In this document: positions 29,874 through 38,609 of the stretch, in pieces
Numbering within the stretch: position 1 is the first letter of the stretch
Layout of the letters: every line of letters starts with the position of its first letter
Source: Atlanticothrix silvestris CENA357
Lineage (GTDB): Bacteria; Cyanobacteriota; Cyanobacteriia; Cyanobacteriales; Nostocaceae
NCBI RefSeq assembly: GCF_016056295.1
Contig: NZ_JAECZB010000024.1
Span: 1 to 46,274, forward strand
Direction: 5' to 3'
DNA length: 46,274 nt
Program-made: the position numbers and the translations under genes
The notes under the pieces: generated by a model
Database searches by the model: none
Seen by the model: only the letters and a program-made list of their open reading frames with translations
What the model was told of the DNA's origin: nothing

Positions 29874-30023
29874 GGCAAGCTAAGACTGCATTAGAGATGA
29901 TGTTATTGAGTTTATTTGTGGGAGTCACAGGTTGTCTATAGGGGCGCGATCGCACAACATAAAATCGTTGTTCAAGTTAGTATCTGATGTACATTGGGAA
30001 AGGGCGCACGCTTGTAACTTTTC

Positions 30024-31787
30024 ATGACAACAACGCTATTAAACAATCGTTATCAAGTTATTCAGGTACTAGGCGCTGGTGGGTTTAGTGAAACCTTCCT
30101 AGCAGAAGATACTCATATACCTTCTCGTCGTCGCTGTGTAATCAAGCAACTCAAACCCATCGCCGATGACCCTCAAACCTACCAAATGATTCAACAGCGG
30201 TTTGAGAGGGAAGCTGCAACCTTAGAGTATTTAGGCGACAGTAGTGATCAAATTCCTCAGCTCTATGCCTACTTTTCGGAAAATGGGCAGTTTTATCTTG
30301 TTCAAGAATGGATTCACGGCCAAACTCTGTCAAATATTGTGGCAGCTAAAGGCAATGAAAGCGAAGCTGCTGTGCGTGAAATTCTCTTGAGTCTGTTATT
30401 TGTCTTAGATTATGTCCACAGCAAAGGTATTATTCACCGCGATATCAAGCCAGATAACATTATTCTTCGTGCTGTTGATCAAAAGCCTGTTTTGATTGAT
30501 TTTGGTGCGGTTAAAGAAACAATACGTTCTGTAGTCAGTTCTGCAAATTATCCCACGCGATCGCTCGTGATTGGTACGCCTGGTTATATGCCTAGTGAAC
30601 AAGCTATAGGAAGACCAGTCTACGCCAGTGATATTTACAGTTTAGGTTTAACAGCAATTTATTTATTAACTGGTAAACACCCAGCAGAATTACAAACTAA
30701 CCAGCAAACAGGCGAGATTATTTGGCAGAATCACGCGCCTCATGTCTCTTCTCATTTAGCAATGGTTATCAATCAAGCCATTAAACCCCACGCAGGCGAT
30801 CGCTACAGTACTGCGAATAAAATGCTTTATGCTTTAAAATCTGCTAGTTATGTTGCTCCACAGCCAATTAACACTGCTGCGACAATCAGCCTCAGCCCTG
30901 TTGCGACTGCACAGACGCTACCAACTCAAATAGCTCCTGCTAAAAATCGGCAAAAATCGATTTTGATCGTCGGTGGTTTGTTAGTAGGTAGTTTGATTGG
31001 CGGGGTAGCACTTTCTAACCTCACTCGCCAGCAACAGACTGAAACATCTATCGTCAAAGATGACACTTCCATTGTATCCCCACAACCTACTGATTCGCCT
31101 GTTGATTCACAACCATCTTCGTCCTTAGTTACACCTAGTTCACCACCACAACAACCAGCAATTTCTACTCCTCCAACAGACAACAACCGCGAAGTAGATG
31201 CAGATTCCAACTTCCCAGATACAACAACGCCACAGCCTGACGAAGAACCTGTGACTTCAGATAATCCCGCACCTACAGTTACGTCAGCGCCCCAACCAGA
31301 ACCAATAGATAAGCCGTCGCAAAAAAAACAAGATAATATAAACAGGCAAAGCGTTCCAGCATTTTCCACAGGCACACCAAGAAGCACGGTAGAAGCTGTT
31401 CTCGGTAAGCCGAAGAAGGATTTAAGGGGTTTGTGGGGCAATACGCGTGCTGTGACTTATCAGTTAGTCCCCAACCAAATTGACCTTGGTTACTTGTTTG
31501 ACCGCGAATCTGGAGTGCTACGTCAAACAGAGGCCGCTTTTGCTCAAACGGTAGATTCACAAGTAATGCAAGCTACCTTAAGTGGAATTTTAAATGGGCA
31601 AGTAACCCCAGAAATTCAGCAAGGATTGCAACAAATCCAACAGCGCCAGAGAGAAGATTTTAGTTTTACGCAAGGTTCAGTGAAGGGTCAAATCGTGCGT
31701 CAAAACTGTGATTTTATTTACATCAGTGTTTGGGATGCAGACTTACATGATTTTGTGAAACCATCGTCAGCTAAAAAGTGCAGTTAA
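30024..31787 (+). CDS. Serine/threonine protein kinase with C-terminal BamE-like region
   Basis: A Hanks-type kinase of 587 residues, closely similar to the kinase at 26944 over its first 280 residues (LGAGGFSETF, Lys41, HRDIKPDN, DFG, GTPGYMPSEQ). The third position of the glycine loop is Ser here. A membrane span follows at about 312-333 (ILIVGGLLVGSLIGGVALSN), then a long Pro/Ser/Thr-rich linker to about residue 450. The outer domain starts at STGTPRSTVEAVLGKPKKDL, whose GxxxxxVxxxLGxP pattern is that of BamE/SmpA-type domains, and ends in a helical, Gln-rich part. It is a probable receptor kinase with a different sensor. It converges with the histidine kinase gene, only 6 bp apart. Confidence 0.92.
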   Translation: MTTTLLNNRYQVIQVLGAGGFSETFLAEDTHIPSRRRCVIKQLKPIADDPQTYQMIQQRFEREAATLEYLGDSSDQIPQLYAYFSENGQFYLVQEWIHGQTLSNIVAAKGNESEAAVREILLSLLFVLDYVHSKGIIHRDIKPDNIILRAVDQKPVLIDFGAVKETIRSVVSSANYPTRSLVIGTPGYMPSEQAIGRPVYASDIYSLGLTAIYLLTGKHPAELQTNQQTGEIIWQNHAPHVSSHLAMVINQAIKPHAGDRYSTANKMLYALKSASYVAPQPINTAATISLSPVATAQTLPTQIAPAKNRQKSILIVGGLLVGSLIGGVALSNLTRQQQTETSIVKDDTSIVSPQPTDSPVDSQPSSSLVTPSSPPQQPAISTPPTDNNREVDADSNFPDTTTPQPDEEPVTSDNPAPTVTSAPQPEPIDKPSQKKQDNINRQSVPAFSTGTPRSTVEAVLGKPKKDLRGLWGNTRAVTYQLVPNQIDLGYLFDRESGVLRQTEAAFAQTVDSQVMQATLSGILNGQVTPEIQQGLQQIQQRQREDFSFTQGSVKGQIVRQNCDFIYISVWDADLHDFVKPSSAKKCS

Positions 31788-31793
31788 GCTAAA

Positions 31794-34097
31794 TTAAAAG
31801 TTGCCACTACGTCCAGCAAGATTCGCCACTGTGATTACTAACTCATCTGGCTCAATTGGCTTAGTTATATAAACTTGGAATCCAGCTTCAAGGGCTAGCT
31901 GACATTCTTTATTTCTAGCAAATGCCGTCAGTGCTACAGCCGGAATTTTATCATCTTGTCCTGCTTCTTGCGATCGCACTTTTCTAATCAATGAATAACC
32001 GTCTTCATCTGGCATCCCAATATCACTAACTAAAATATCAGGTTTTAATTCTACTAACGCTGTGAGGGCTTCATTTACGGAACTAACGGCTGTCACCTGC
32101 GCTCCATGCTGTTCTAAGATAAAAGTTATTAACTCACAGGTATCGCTATTGTCATCTACAAAGAGTATTTGCAAGCCGTCAAGTGTTGGAAGATTATTGA
32201 CTTTTACTTCACTTTGATCAACAAGCTGCTTTGATTGAAATTCTACAATGGGTAACTGTACTGTAAATGTTGCTCCCTTTCCTTCCCCGGCGCTAACTGC
32301 GTAAACTGTGCCTGAATGCATTTCTACTAAGTGGCGCACAATTGCTAATCCCAGCCCCAAGCCGCTTTCTGTTCTAGTAGTTGTACTATCAGCTTGCCGA
32401 AAGCGTTCAAAGATGTAAGGTAGAAACTTAGCACTAATTCCCTTACCTGTGTCAGAGACAGTAATCTGAGCATTTGATTTTACTTGCTCTAAACGCACTT
32501 CAACCCGCCCTCCACTAGGCGTAAATTTAATGGCATTAGAAAGTAAATTCCAAACAATTTGTTGTAAGCGTTCCGCATCACCCATAACTTCAACCATAGA
32601 AGGATTAAGGTAAGACTCAACTTGAATAGCTTTAATTTCTGCTGTTGGCAGCACAGTCTCAATTACTGCGTTAATTACAGATACAAGGTTAATTTTGCGA
32701 ATATTTAGACGAATATGACCTTTGATAATGCGTGAGATATCCAGGATATCTTCAACAAGTTTCATTTGAAGTTTTGCATTCCGTTCGATTGTCTCCAGCG
32801 CCTTAAAGGTAGTTGTTTCGTCTAGTTTTCGCCTACATATTATTTGAATCCAACCCAATATAGAGTTGAGAGGTGTGCGGAGTTCATGAGAGATGGTTGC
32901 TAAAAACTCGTCTTTAATCCGGTTAGCTTCTTGGGCTTCTCGATAAAGCCGCGTATTCTCAATGGCTAAAGCTGCGCGTCTGGCAAGTTCTTCAAGCATT
33001 GCTAAATCTATTTTTGTATATTTACGTCCTGATTGGGCTGACGCAAATACAATTGTTCCCAGCTTTCGTTCACGCACCAACAGAGGTACGACCATATAAG
33101 ACTTGATTTGGAGTTGGCGCAGTAGGCTGAGGTGTTCTTTGTTATCTGCAATTTTTATTAATAAGGATTCAGAAATCTCGGAAACCACTTCTGGCTCCCC
33201 TGTTCGTAAAACCTTTGCTAGTCCAATATCAGCATCGACAGCAATTGGGTAACGTTCTCGGATTTCTCTTACTAGTACTTCCTGTTGTGGTTCAGATGCA
33301 GCTACTATTGGGTTACTGAAGGGTAATAAATGATTTTCGACGATATCTACAATACACCAATCGGCTAGGGTCGGTACTGTCAATTGGGCAACCTTACCTA
33401 GGGTTGTGTAGTAGTCGAGAGATGATGCCATGACATAACTAGCTTCAGCTAAGAAATTAGAGCGTGTTGCAGCCCAAAAGGCTGCAACACGGCCAGCTCT
33501 TTCACGGATAATTAACTGCTCACGCTCTGACTCTAAACGCTTGCGTTGGGTAATATCACGCATTAACCAACGTAGAGCAACTACATTTCCTTGTTCGCTA
33601 CGGACGGTAACTACTGTTAAAGCCGCATCAAAAGGAATCTGGGCGCGTGGTTTTAAAAGTACTTCCCATTCCTCGCCTCGGTCGAACTGCTGTAACTGAG
33701 TTAAATAAGCAAAAAAAGCCTGATGATCTGAGTGTGCGATGAAAGATACAAGCGGTTTGCGAGTTAAAAATCGCTGTGGAATATTAAGCATCACAGCAGC
33801 AGCACGGTTAGCTTCTTGAATATTGCCATAGATATCGGTCAGAAAGTAACCATCTGGTGCAAAATCAAACAATTCTTGGTAGCGTTGGCGCTCTTTTTCT
33901 ACTATTGTTCGTGTTGCTTCTAATTCTTCACAAGCTATCTTCAATTCTTCTAAAGCAATTTGGAGTTCCTCAAAAGCTTCTGCTGTAAAGCTTTGTTGTG
34001 AATTCGGCTCGCTTAGATTAGATTGCAGGAGTATTGTAACCCGTGATCGCAATTTCTCTATCTGTTGACTTAATTCATCTACATTCATATTGCTCAA
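31794..34097 (-). CDS. Hybrid sensor histidine kinase (PAS-GAF-HisKA-HATPase-REC)
   Basis: A soluble 767-residue sensor kinase. Order of parts: N-terminal coiled coil (about 1-70, ELQIALEELKIACEELEATR), PAS domain (about 72-190, FDFAPDGYFLTDIYGNIQEA), GAF domain (about 220-390), HisKA with the phospho-His in EFLATISHELRTPLNSILGW, and HATPase (NLLSNAIKFTPSGG, VSDTGKGI, GLGLAIVRHLVEMH). A receiver follows (ILFVDDNSD, phospho-Asp in DILVSDIGMPDEDG, Lys in ITKPIEPDE). No membrane span is seen, so it should sense an internal cue. It is divergent from the single-domain receiver at 34552, which could belong to the same circuit. Confidence 0.95.
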   Translation of the reverse strand: MSNMNVDELSQQIEKLRSRVTILLQSNLSEPNSQQSFTAEAFEELQIALEELKIACEELEATRTIVEKERQRYQELFDFAPDGYFLTDIYGNIQEANRAAAVMLNIPQRFLTRKPLVSFIAHSDHQAFFAYLTQLQQFDRGEEWEVLLKPRAQIPFDAALTVVTVRSEQGNVVALRWLMRDITQRKRLESEREQLIIRERAGRVAAFWAATRSNFLAEASYVMASSLDYYTTLGKVAQLTVPTLADWCIVDIVENHLLPFSNPIVAASEPQQEVLVREIRERYPIAVDADIGLAKVLRTGEPEVVSEISESLLIKIADNKEHLSLLRQLQIKSYMVVPLLVRERKLGTIVFASAQSGRKYTKIDLAMLEELARRAALAIENTRLYREAQEANRIKDEFLATISHELRTPLNSILGWIQIICRRKLDETTTFKALETIERNAKLQMKLVEDILDISRIIKGHIRLNIRKINLVSVINAVIETVLPTAEIKAIQVESYLNPSMVEVMGDAERLQQIVWNLLSNAIKFTPSGGRVEVRLEQVKSNAQITVSDTGKGISAKFLPYIFERFRQADSTTTRTESGLGLGLAIVRHLVEMHSGTVYAVSAGEGKGATFTVQLPIVEFQSKQLVDQSEVKVNNLPTLDGLQILFVDDNSDTCELITFILEQHGAQVTAVSSVNEALTALVELKPDILVSDIGMPDEDGYSLIRKVRSQEAGQDDKIPAVALTAFARNKECQLALEAGFQVYITKPIEPDELVITVANLAGRSGNF

Positions 34098-34551
34098 TCC
34101 GCAAAACTATCCAGCTTATGCAGAGGCAGTAATAATTATTTAACACAAGTATTATGTGTACCTCAAATATTAATTTGAATTTAAGTAATTACTTCAAAAC
34201 ATACAAAATTCGCGTTTTTACTGCATCCTGCTGAGGTGTTACAAAAATGCTGAAAACTAAATTATTGATGCTTCTAAAGTATTAATTAGTAATATTTGAT
34301 ACTTACTAAACAATCAGTAATTGGATAATTATTTCTTTTTAAGACTACTAAGTACTTACTATGGTGTCTTTTTCTATACGTGCTTAATCTCTCTTATTCG
34401 CTTCGGATAGAAGTTAAAGGTGTCTCTTGTCGCTCCTAAAACACCCTTGGAAAAGAAAAATGCTATCACGCCATCATATTACTTTTGATAGTTGCATTAC
34501 CAATTAATTTTTTAAAAAAATTAATTGAAAAGTAGTTGACTAACTAAACTT
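34098..34551. other. Divergent upstream region of the two-component genes
   Basis: 454 AT-rich bases between the hybrid kinase and the receiver. The only clear structure is a perfect palindrome at 34501-34527. No gene is supported. Confidence 0.45.
34501..34527. promoter_or_regulatory. Perfect AT-only palindrome
   Basis: CAATTAATTTTTT at 34501-34513 is exactly mirrored at 34515-34527 with one base between. It ends 24 bp before the receiver ATG. It could be a regulator site or a cruciform or hairpin. The long A/T runs make chance more likely than for a mixed-base site. Confidence 0.35.
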
Positions 34552-34941
34552 ATGAATTTACATAATATTCAAGAAAAAAATGATGTTAAATATATTTTGG
34601 TTTGTGACGATATTCAAGAAATACTTGAGTTAATTCAAACTGTATTAGAATCAGAAGGCTATGAAGTTGAAACTGCTAATAGTGCTTTGGCAGCTATCTC
34701 AAAACTTAAAATTAGACAACCTGATTTATTAATTACAAACTTAATTATGCCAGAGATGAATGGCTATGATCTAATTTATTATGTTCGACAAAATTTAAAA
34801 TTAAACACTTTTCCTGTTTTAATTGTATCAGCTACTAACGAACAATCTTTTAGACATAAAGACATAGCCGATTTTATTCCCAAGCCATTTTACGTTAATG
34901 AATTTTTAGAAAAAGTCAACTCAATTTTAGAATTAAATTGA
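34552..34941 (+). CDS. Single-domain response regulator lacking the phospho-Asp
   Basis: A 129-residue receiver domain with no output domain. The acidic pair Asp19-Asp20 (LVCDDIQE), Ser93 (IVSATNE) and Lys111 (IPKPF) are all present, but the phospho-acceptor position is Asn63 (LLITNLIMPEMNG, codon AAC) instead of Asp. It therefore probably cannot be phosphorylated in the standard way and may be locked, act by binding, or be regulated otherwise. The rest of the fold is intact and shows no decay. It is divergent from the hybrid kinase; a partnership is inferred from position only. Confidence 0.9.
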   Translation: MNLHNIQEKNDVKYILVCDDIQEILELIQTVLESEGYEVETANSALAAISKLKIRQPDLLITNLIMPEMNGYDLIYYVRQNLKLNTFPVLIVSATNEQSFRHKDIADFIPKPFYVNEFLEKVNSILELN

Positions 34942-35179
34942 TTGATCAATATTTGATCATTAAATATGGGGTACTCCTCTGCTTGAGTGAAAATGAAGTC
35001 AAATATTATACTTACTTTTTTATAAAAATTCTGGCAAACTATGAAGTTAACTGCTTGTTTTACGAGTTTTCACACAACTTGTATTGACTTTTGTTCTTAA
35101 AAGTTATAAATCTTTTTAAGAGACTAATTGATATAAATTTGCAAAATTATTGCGAATAAATTTGAATGGAGAGTTGCAA

Positions 35180-36151
35180 GTGAGTGTGAGCAAAAAAAGC
35201 CTATTGGGTGCTGGCGCGGTATTTGTAGCGCTTACGGGTTTAGTAATTAGTTCCTTCGGGGAAATGCAGGCTGTTGCTAAACCCACAAACAATCAACAGG
35301 CATCAAACTTGATTGCCCAAAATCAGAAAACTTTAAGAATAGCTTTTCCTAAACGGGGTGAAATTACAGATGCCCAAAACAAAGCAAATGCTGTAGCGAC
35401 TTTTCTATCTAAACAACTAGGAATGCCAGTTCAGGCAGTTGTATCAGATGAAACAGCAGCTGTCGAAGCCTTAAGAGCAGGTCGAGTTGATGCAGCTTTC
35501 GTGAGTAGTCGTCCGGCTTTGAAAGCTCAACAGTTGGCAAATGCTCGATTGTATTTGGCAGAAGTGCGTCCCAATTACTCTGGAGGACATACTTATAGCT
35601 CAATATTTGTAGTTCCAAAAAATAGTTCTTTAACATCCAAAGATTCTGCCAAAGCTACCCTAGAACAACTGCGGGGTAAACGAATGGCATTTGTTTCTCC
35701 AACTTCTGGCTCAGGGTTTATTTTCCCTGTTGGTGAACTAGTGAAACAGGGATTTGTGCCTAACCGCGATCGCTTGGATAATTTCTTTGGTCAAGTTTCT
35801 TACGGCAGTAATTACTCTGGTGCTTTGCAAGCAGTTTTGCGCGGTCAAGCAGATGCAGCTGTAGTATCAGAATATGCGCTCAATCCGCCTTATGTAACCG
35901 CGCAAGAAAAAAGTCAATTGCGAGTTCTTCATGCAATTACAGGGGTACCTGCCCACGGTATAGTCATTGATGACAGCGTTCCGGCTCCTATGCGAGAGAA
36001 ATTGATCACTGCGTTAATGCAATTGAATCAATCATCAAATAACCAGCTGCTCAAAGATCTGTCTAATGCCACAAAGTTGGTGAAAGTTGATCATGATAGT
36101 CACTTAGCACCAATCCGGGATGCTCTCCAGCGTGTTGGAATCGAGCCATAA
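35180..36151 (+). CDS. phnD: PhnD-type substrate-binding protein of a phosphonate/phosphite ABC transporter
   Basis: Periplasmic binding protein of the PhnD family. I choose the GTG at 35180, preceded by GGAGAG at a 6-nt spacing, giving 323 residues; the frame is open upstream to 35150 but with a poorer TTG. A Sec signal peptide is visible (SKKSLLGAGAVFVALTGLVI, cleavage near residue 30). Family features are LRIAFPKRGEITDAQNKANA, EALRAGRVDAAFVSSRPAL and GHTYSSIFVVPKNS. The ligand cannot be read: phosphonate, phosphite or phosphate esters are possible. It heads the transporter operon. No Pho box was recognised upstream. Confidence 0.9.
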   Translation: MSVSKKSLLGAGAVFVALTGLVISSFGEMQAVAKPTNNQQASNLIAQNQKTLRIAFPKRGEITDAQNKANAVATFLSKQLGMPVQAVVSDETAAVEALRAGRVDAAFVSSRPALKAQQLANARLYLAEVRPNYSGGHTYSSIFVVPKNSSLTSKDSAKATLEQLRGKRMAFVSPTSGSGFIFPVGELVKQGFVPNRDRLDNFFGQVSYGSNYSGALQAVLRGQADAAVVSEYALNPPYVTAQEKSQLRVLHAITGVPAHGIVIDDSVPAPMREKLITALMQLNQSSNNQLLKDLSNATKLVKVDHDSHLAPIRDALQRVGIEP

Positions 36152-36167
36152 AAAAAGTGCTGAATGC

Positions 36168-36203
36168 GGAGTTAAGAGTTGGAAATGAATAACTCTTAAC
36201 TCC
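36168..36203 (+). repeat. Perfect hairpin in the phnD-phnC spacer
   Basis: GGAGTTAAGAGTT (36168-36180) and AACTCTTAACTCC (36191-36203) pair perfectly over a 10-nt loop. Same core as the rpsT-tatD hairpin and similar to rpoB-rpoC1. It may set the ratio of binding protein to ATPase mRNA. Confidence 0.7.
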
Positions 36204-36252
36204 TAACTTTTACAAACTACTAATGAACCGATGGAATTGACTGAGGTTGAGG

Positions 36253-36987
36253 ATGAATGAGTGTGTTATTGAATGTCATAACCTAGAGACAGCTTACGCT
36301 GCATCTCTCAATCGTCCCATCCTCAACGGAATTAATTGCCAGATAAAACGAGGTGAATTTGTCGTTTTATTGGGACTTAATGGCGCAGGTAAGTCTACTT
36401 TATTGCGATCGCTGGTAGGGTTAATACAACCAGTGCGAGGAGAAATTCAGATTAATGGCATGACAGTAACTCCCCGAACCCTGCCTAAAATTCGCCGCGA
36501 CATTGGCATGATGTTTCAAGGTGGCGGATTGATTCGGCAAGTATCAGCACTGGAAAATGTATTGTGTGGACGGTTGGGTATCAGGACAACTTGGCAAACT
36601 TTGTTAGGCTTTCCTAAACGCGATCGCCTATTAGCACTAGAGTTATTAGAGCAGTTGGGTTTAAGAGAACTAGCTGATCAAAAAACCAGTAAACTCAGTG
36701 GAGGACAGCAACAGAAAGTGGCGATCGCTCGTGCTTTAATTCAATCGCCGCAAATTCTCTTAGCCGATGAACCGATTACAGGATTAGATGTCGTGGCATC
36801 TCAACAAGTGATGCAGACTTTATCTAATTTGCACACCCAGCAAGGCATGACTATTGTGGCAGTGTTGCACGATTTGGGCATTGCTGCAAAATACGCCCAG
36901 CGAGCGATCGTCTTAGATGCTGGACGTATAGTTTATGACGGCATTTGTGACAATTTACAAGCTCAATTTGCTAATGCTTCGATGTAA
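36253..36987 (+). CDS. phnC: ABC transporter ATP-binding protein, PhnC type
   Basis: ATPase of the transporter, 244 residues from the ATG at 36253, which has a GAGG 6 nt upstream. An in-frame TTG at 36247 is less likely. Motifs: Walker A GLNGAGKST, Q-loop region GMMFQGGGLIRQVS, signature LSGGQQQKVAIARAL, Walker B ILLADEP and switch His in VLHDLGIA. The stretch between Q-loop and signature (ALENVLCGRLGIRTTWQTLL) is typical of PhnC. It works with the permease and binding protein next to it. Confidence 0.92.
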   Translation: MNECVIECHNLETAYAASLNRPILNGINCQIKRGEFVVLLGLNGAGKSTLLRSLVGLIQPVRGEIQINGMTVTPRTLPKIRRDIGMMFQGGGLIRQVSALENVLCGRLGIRTTWQTLLGFPKRDRLLALELLEQLGLRELADQKTSKLSGGQQQKVAIARALIQSPQILLADEPITGLDVVASQQVMQTLSNLHTQQGMTIVAVLHDLGIAAKYAQRAIVLDAGRIVYDGICDNLQAQFANASM

Positions 36988-36989
36988 AA

Positions 36990-37045
36990 GGGACTAGAGA
37001 CTAGGGAGCAGGAACTAGAGAAAAAGAATAAGAATCAATGCCCAA
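36990..37045 (+). repeat. Degenerate heptamer repeats in the phnC-phnE spacer
   Basis: Seven-base units of the GGGACTA/GAGACTA/GGAACTA kind follow one another just after phnC, then an AATGCCCAATGCC stretch. It resembles the STRR in the rpoC1-rpoC2 spacer. Confidence 0.5.
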
Positions 37046-37063
37046 TGCCTTATTTTTTAAAAT

Positions 37064-37858
37064 ATGAGTTACTTGTTTAATTTAAAACTGCTGCGCCGCT
37101 ATCCTTGGGTAATTCCCCTACTCATTCTCTTAATTGTATTTGGAGTTTATGGTTGGGCTTTGCAAGGTTTGAAAGTTGATTTTGAACTTTTAAAAACCAG
37201 TTGGCCTTACATGACCGATTTCATTTCTCGGTTATTTCCTCCAGATTTAACAGTTTTAGATATAGCAATAAAGGCATTAATTGAAACTGTACAGATGTCT
37301 ATATGGGGAACTAGCCTTGGAGCAATCCTTTCTTTGCCCATTGCTGTAGCTAGTGCCACCAACATTGCTCCACAATGGTTGCGATCGCTGGCTAATTTAC
37401 TGCAAAATGCTGTGCGTTCTGTCCCTTCGATTATTCTGGGGCTAATTTTTGTCGCCGCCACCGGATTAGGCGCACCCGCAGGTACTTTGGCCTTAGCAAT
37501 CTATACCATCGGCTACCTTGCTAAATTTTATCAACAAGCAATTGAAGCAGTTGATTCTCGCTCTCTTGAATCTTTACAAGTTATCGGAGCCTCTAGATTA
37601 CAAATTACCCAATACAGTATTTTGCCCCAAGTACTGCCCCTAGGATTAGGTTATACCTTGTGGATGTTTGAGTACAATATCCGTGCTGCTTCTGTATTAG
37701 GTGTAGTCGGTGCAGGTGGTATTGGCTTCGAGTTAAAAAATTATATTGACGGCTTTGAGTACACCAAGGCAACAACCATGATGTTGGTACTACTGGTAGT
37801 CGTTACGGTAATTGATTCTTTCAGCAGTCAATTACGTCGCCGCCTCGATTCTATGTAA
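37064..37858 (+). CDS. phnE: ABC transporter permease, PhnE type
   Basis: Integral membrane permease, 264 residues, with about six membrane spans (for example VIPLLILLIVFGVYGWALQG near residue 16). The family region VQMSIWGTSLGAILSLPIAV is near residue 78, and the coupling loop contains VDSRSLESLQVIGASRLQIT near residue 163. The end FEYNIRAASVLGVVGAGGIG is characteristic of PhnE proteins. It completes the phnDCE set. No C-P lyase or phosphite dehydrogenase gene is found in the window, so the fate of the substrate is unknown. Confidence 0.92.
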   Translation: MSYLFNLKLLRRYPWVIPLLILLIVFGVYGWALQGLKVDFELLKTSWPYMTDFISRLFPPDLTVLDIAIKALIETVQMSIWGTSLGAILSLPIAVASATNIAPQWLRSLANLLQNAVRSVPSIILGLIFVAATGLGAPAGTLALAIYTIGYLAKFYQQAIEAVDSRSLESLQVIGASRLQITQYSILPQVLPLGLGYTLWMFEYNIRAASVLGVVGAGGIGFELKNYIDGFEYTKATTMMLVLLVVVTVIDSFSSQLRRRLDSM

Positions 37859-37871
37859 AGAAACAGCACCT

Positions 37872-38609
37872 ATGGAGCAAACAGGCCCAAACTTCTATGA
37901 CGATGAAGCAGTTTTTGCAACCTACATGCACCATCGTCAAAGTACAGATACACCGAACGATACGCTTGAAAAGCCAGTAATTATGAGTCTTATTCGATCT
38001 ATTACTGGCAAACGTATCCTTGATCTGGGGTGTGGCGATGCAGCAATTGGGCGAGAACTTCTTGATCGCGGTGCTGCGAGCTACACTGGTATCGAAGGTT
38101 CGCACAAGATGGCTGAAGTTGCGACCAAGAAACTTGCTGACACGACATGTCAGATCATTAAGCAAACAATTGAGAACTGGACGTATCCACACGCAGCATT
38201 TGATCTAGTAATTGCACGACTTTCCCTGCATTACGTCGCTGATCTCGCACCAATTTGCACTCAGATATTTAATTCACTCACACCTGCGGGACGGTTGGTT
38301 TTTTCGGTCGAGCATCCCGTTATTACTTCATGCGATCGAGGCTGGACTTCTGGGAAGATGCGTCAAGATTGGGTTGTCGATAACTATTTTACGACCGGAG
38401 TACGAGTCACACAGTGGCTCGGTGGCACAGTCCAAAAATATCATCGCACAATCGAAGACTATTTCCATTTTCTCAATGAAGTTGGATTTATCATTGAGGA
38501 TCTGCGTGAAGCACGTCCACAACGGGAACATTTTCACGACGTGCAGACCTATGAACGGCGAAAGCGTATTCCACTGTTTTTGATTCTCGCAGCACACAAG
38601 CCCGAATAG
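37872..38609 (+). CDS. Class I SAM-dependent methyltransferase
   Basis: A 245-residue methyltransferase from the ATG at 37872; the longer frame overlaps phnE and is rejected. Motif I is RILDLGCGDAAIGRELL; the acidic end of strand 2 is in YTGIEGSHKMAEVA; motif IV-like FDLVIARLSLHYVADL; then LTPAGRLVFSVEHPVITS. The substrate is unknown; small-molecule methylation is typical for this shape. It starts 13 bp after the phnE stop, close enough for cotranscription, but such genes are also found alone. Its wording is richer in G+C than the neighbours, perhaps a sign of transfer. Confidence 0.88.
   Translation: MEQTGPNFYDDEAVFATYMHHRQSTDTPNDTLEKPVIMSLIRSITGKRILDLGCGDAAIGRELLDRGAASYTGIEGSHKMAEVATKKLADTTCQIIKQTIENWTYPHAAFDLVIARLSLHYVADLAPICTQIFNSLTPAGRLVFSVEHPVITSCDRGWTSGKMRQDWVVDNYFTTGVRVTQWLGGTVQKYHRTIEDYFHFLNEVGFIIEDLREARPQREHFHDVQTYERRKRIPLFLILAAHKPE

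Noticed and set aside
35000-35179. Pho box before phnD
   Set aside because: No tandem CTTAACC-type octamers are present; only an AT-rich weak palindrome.
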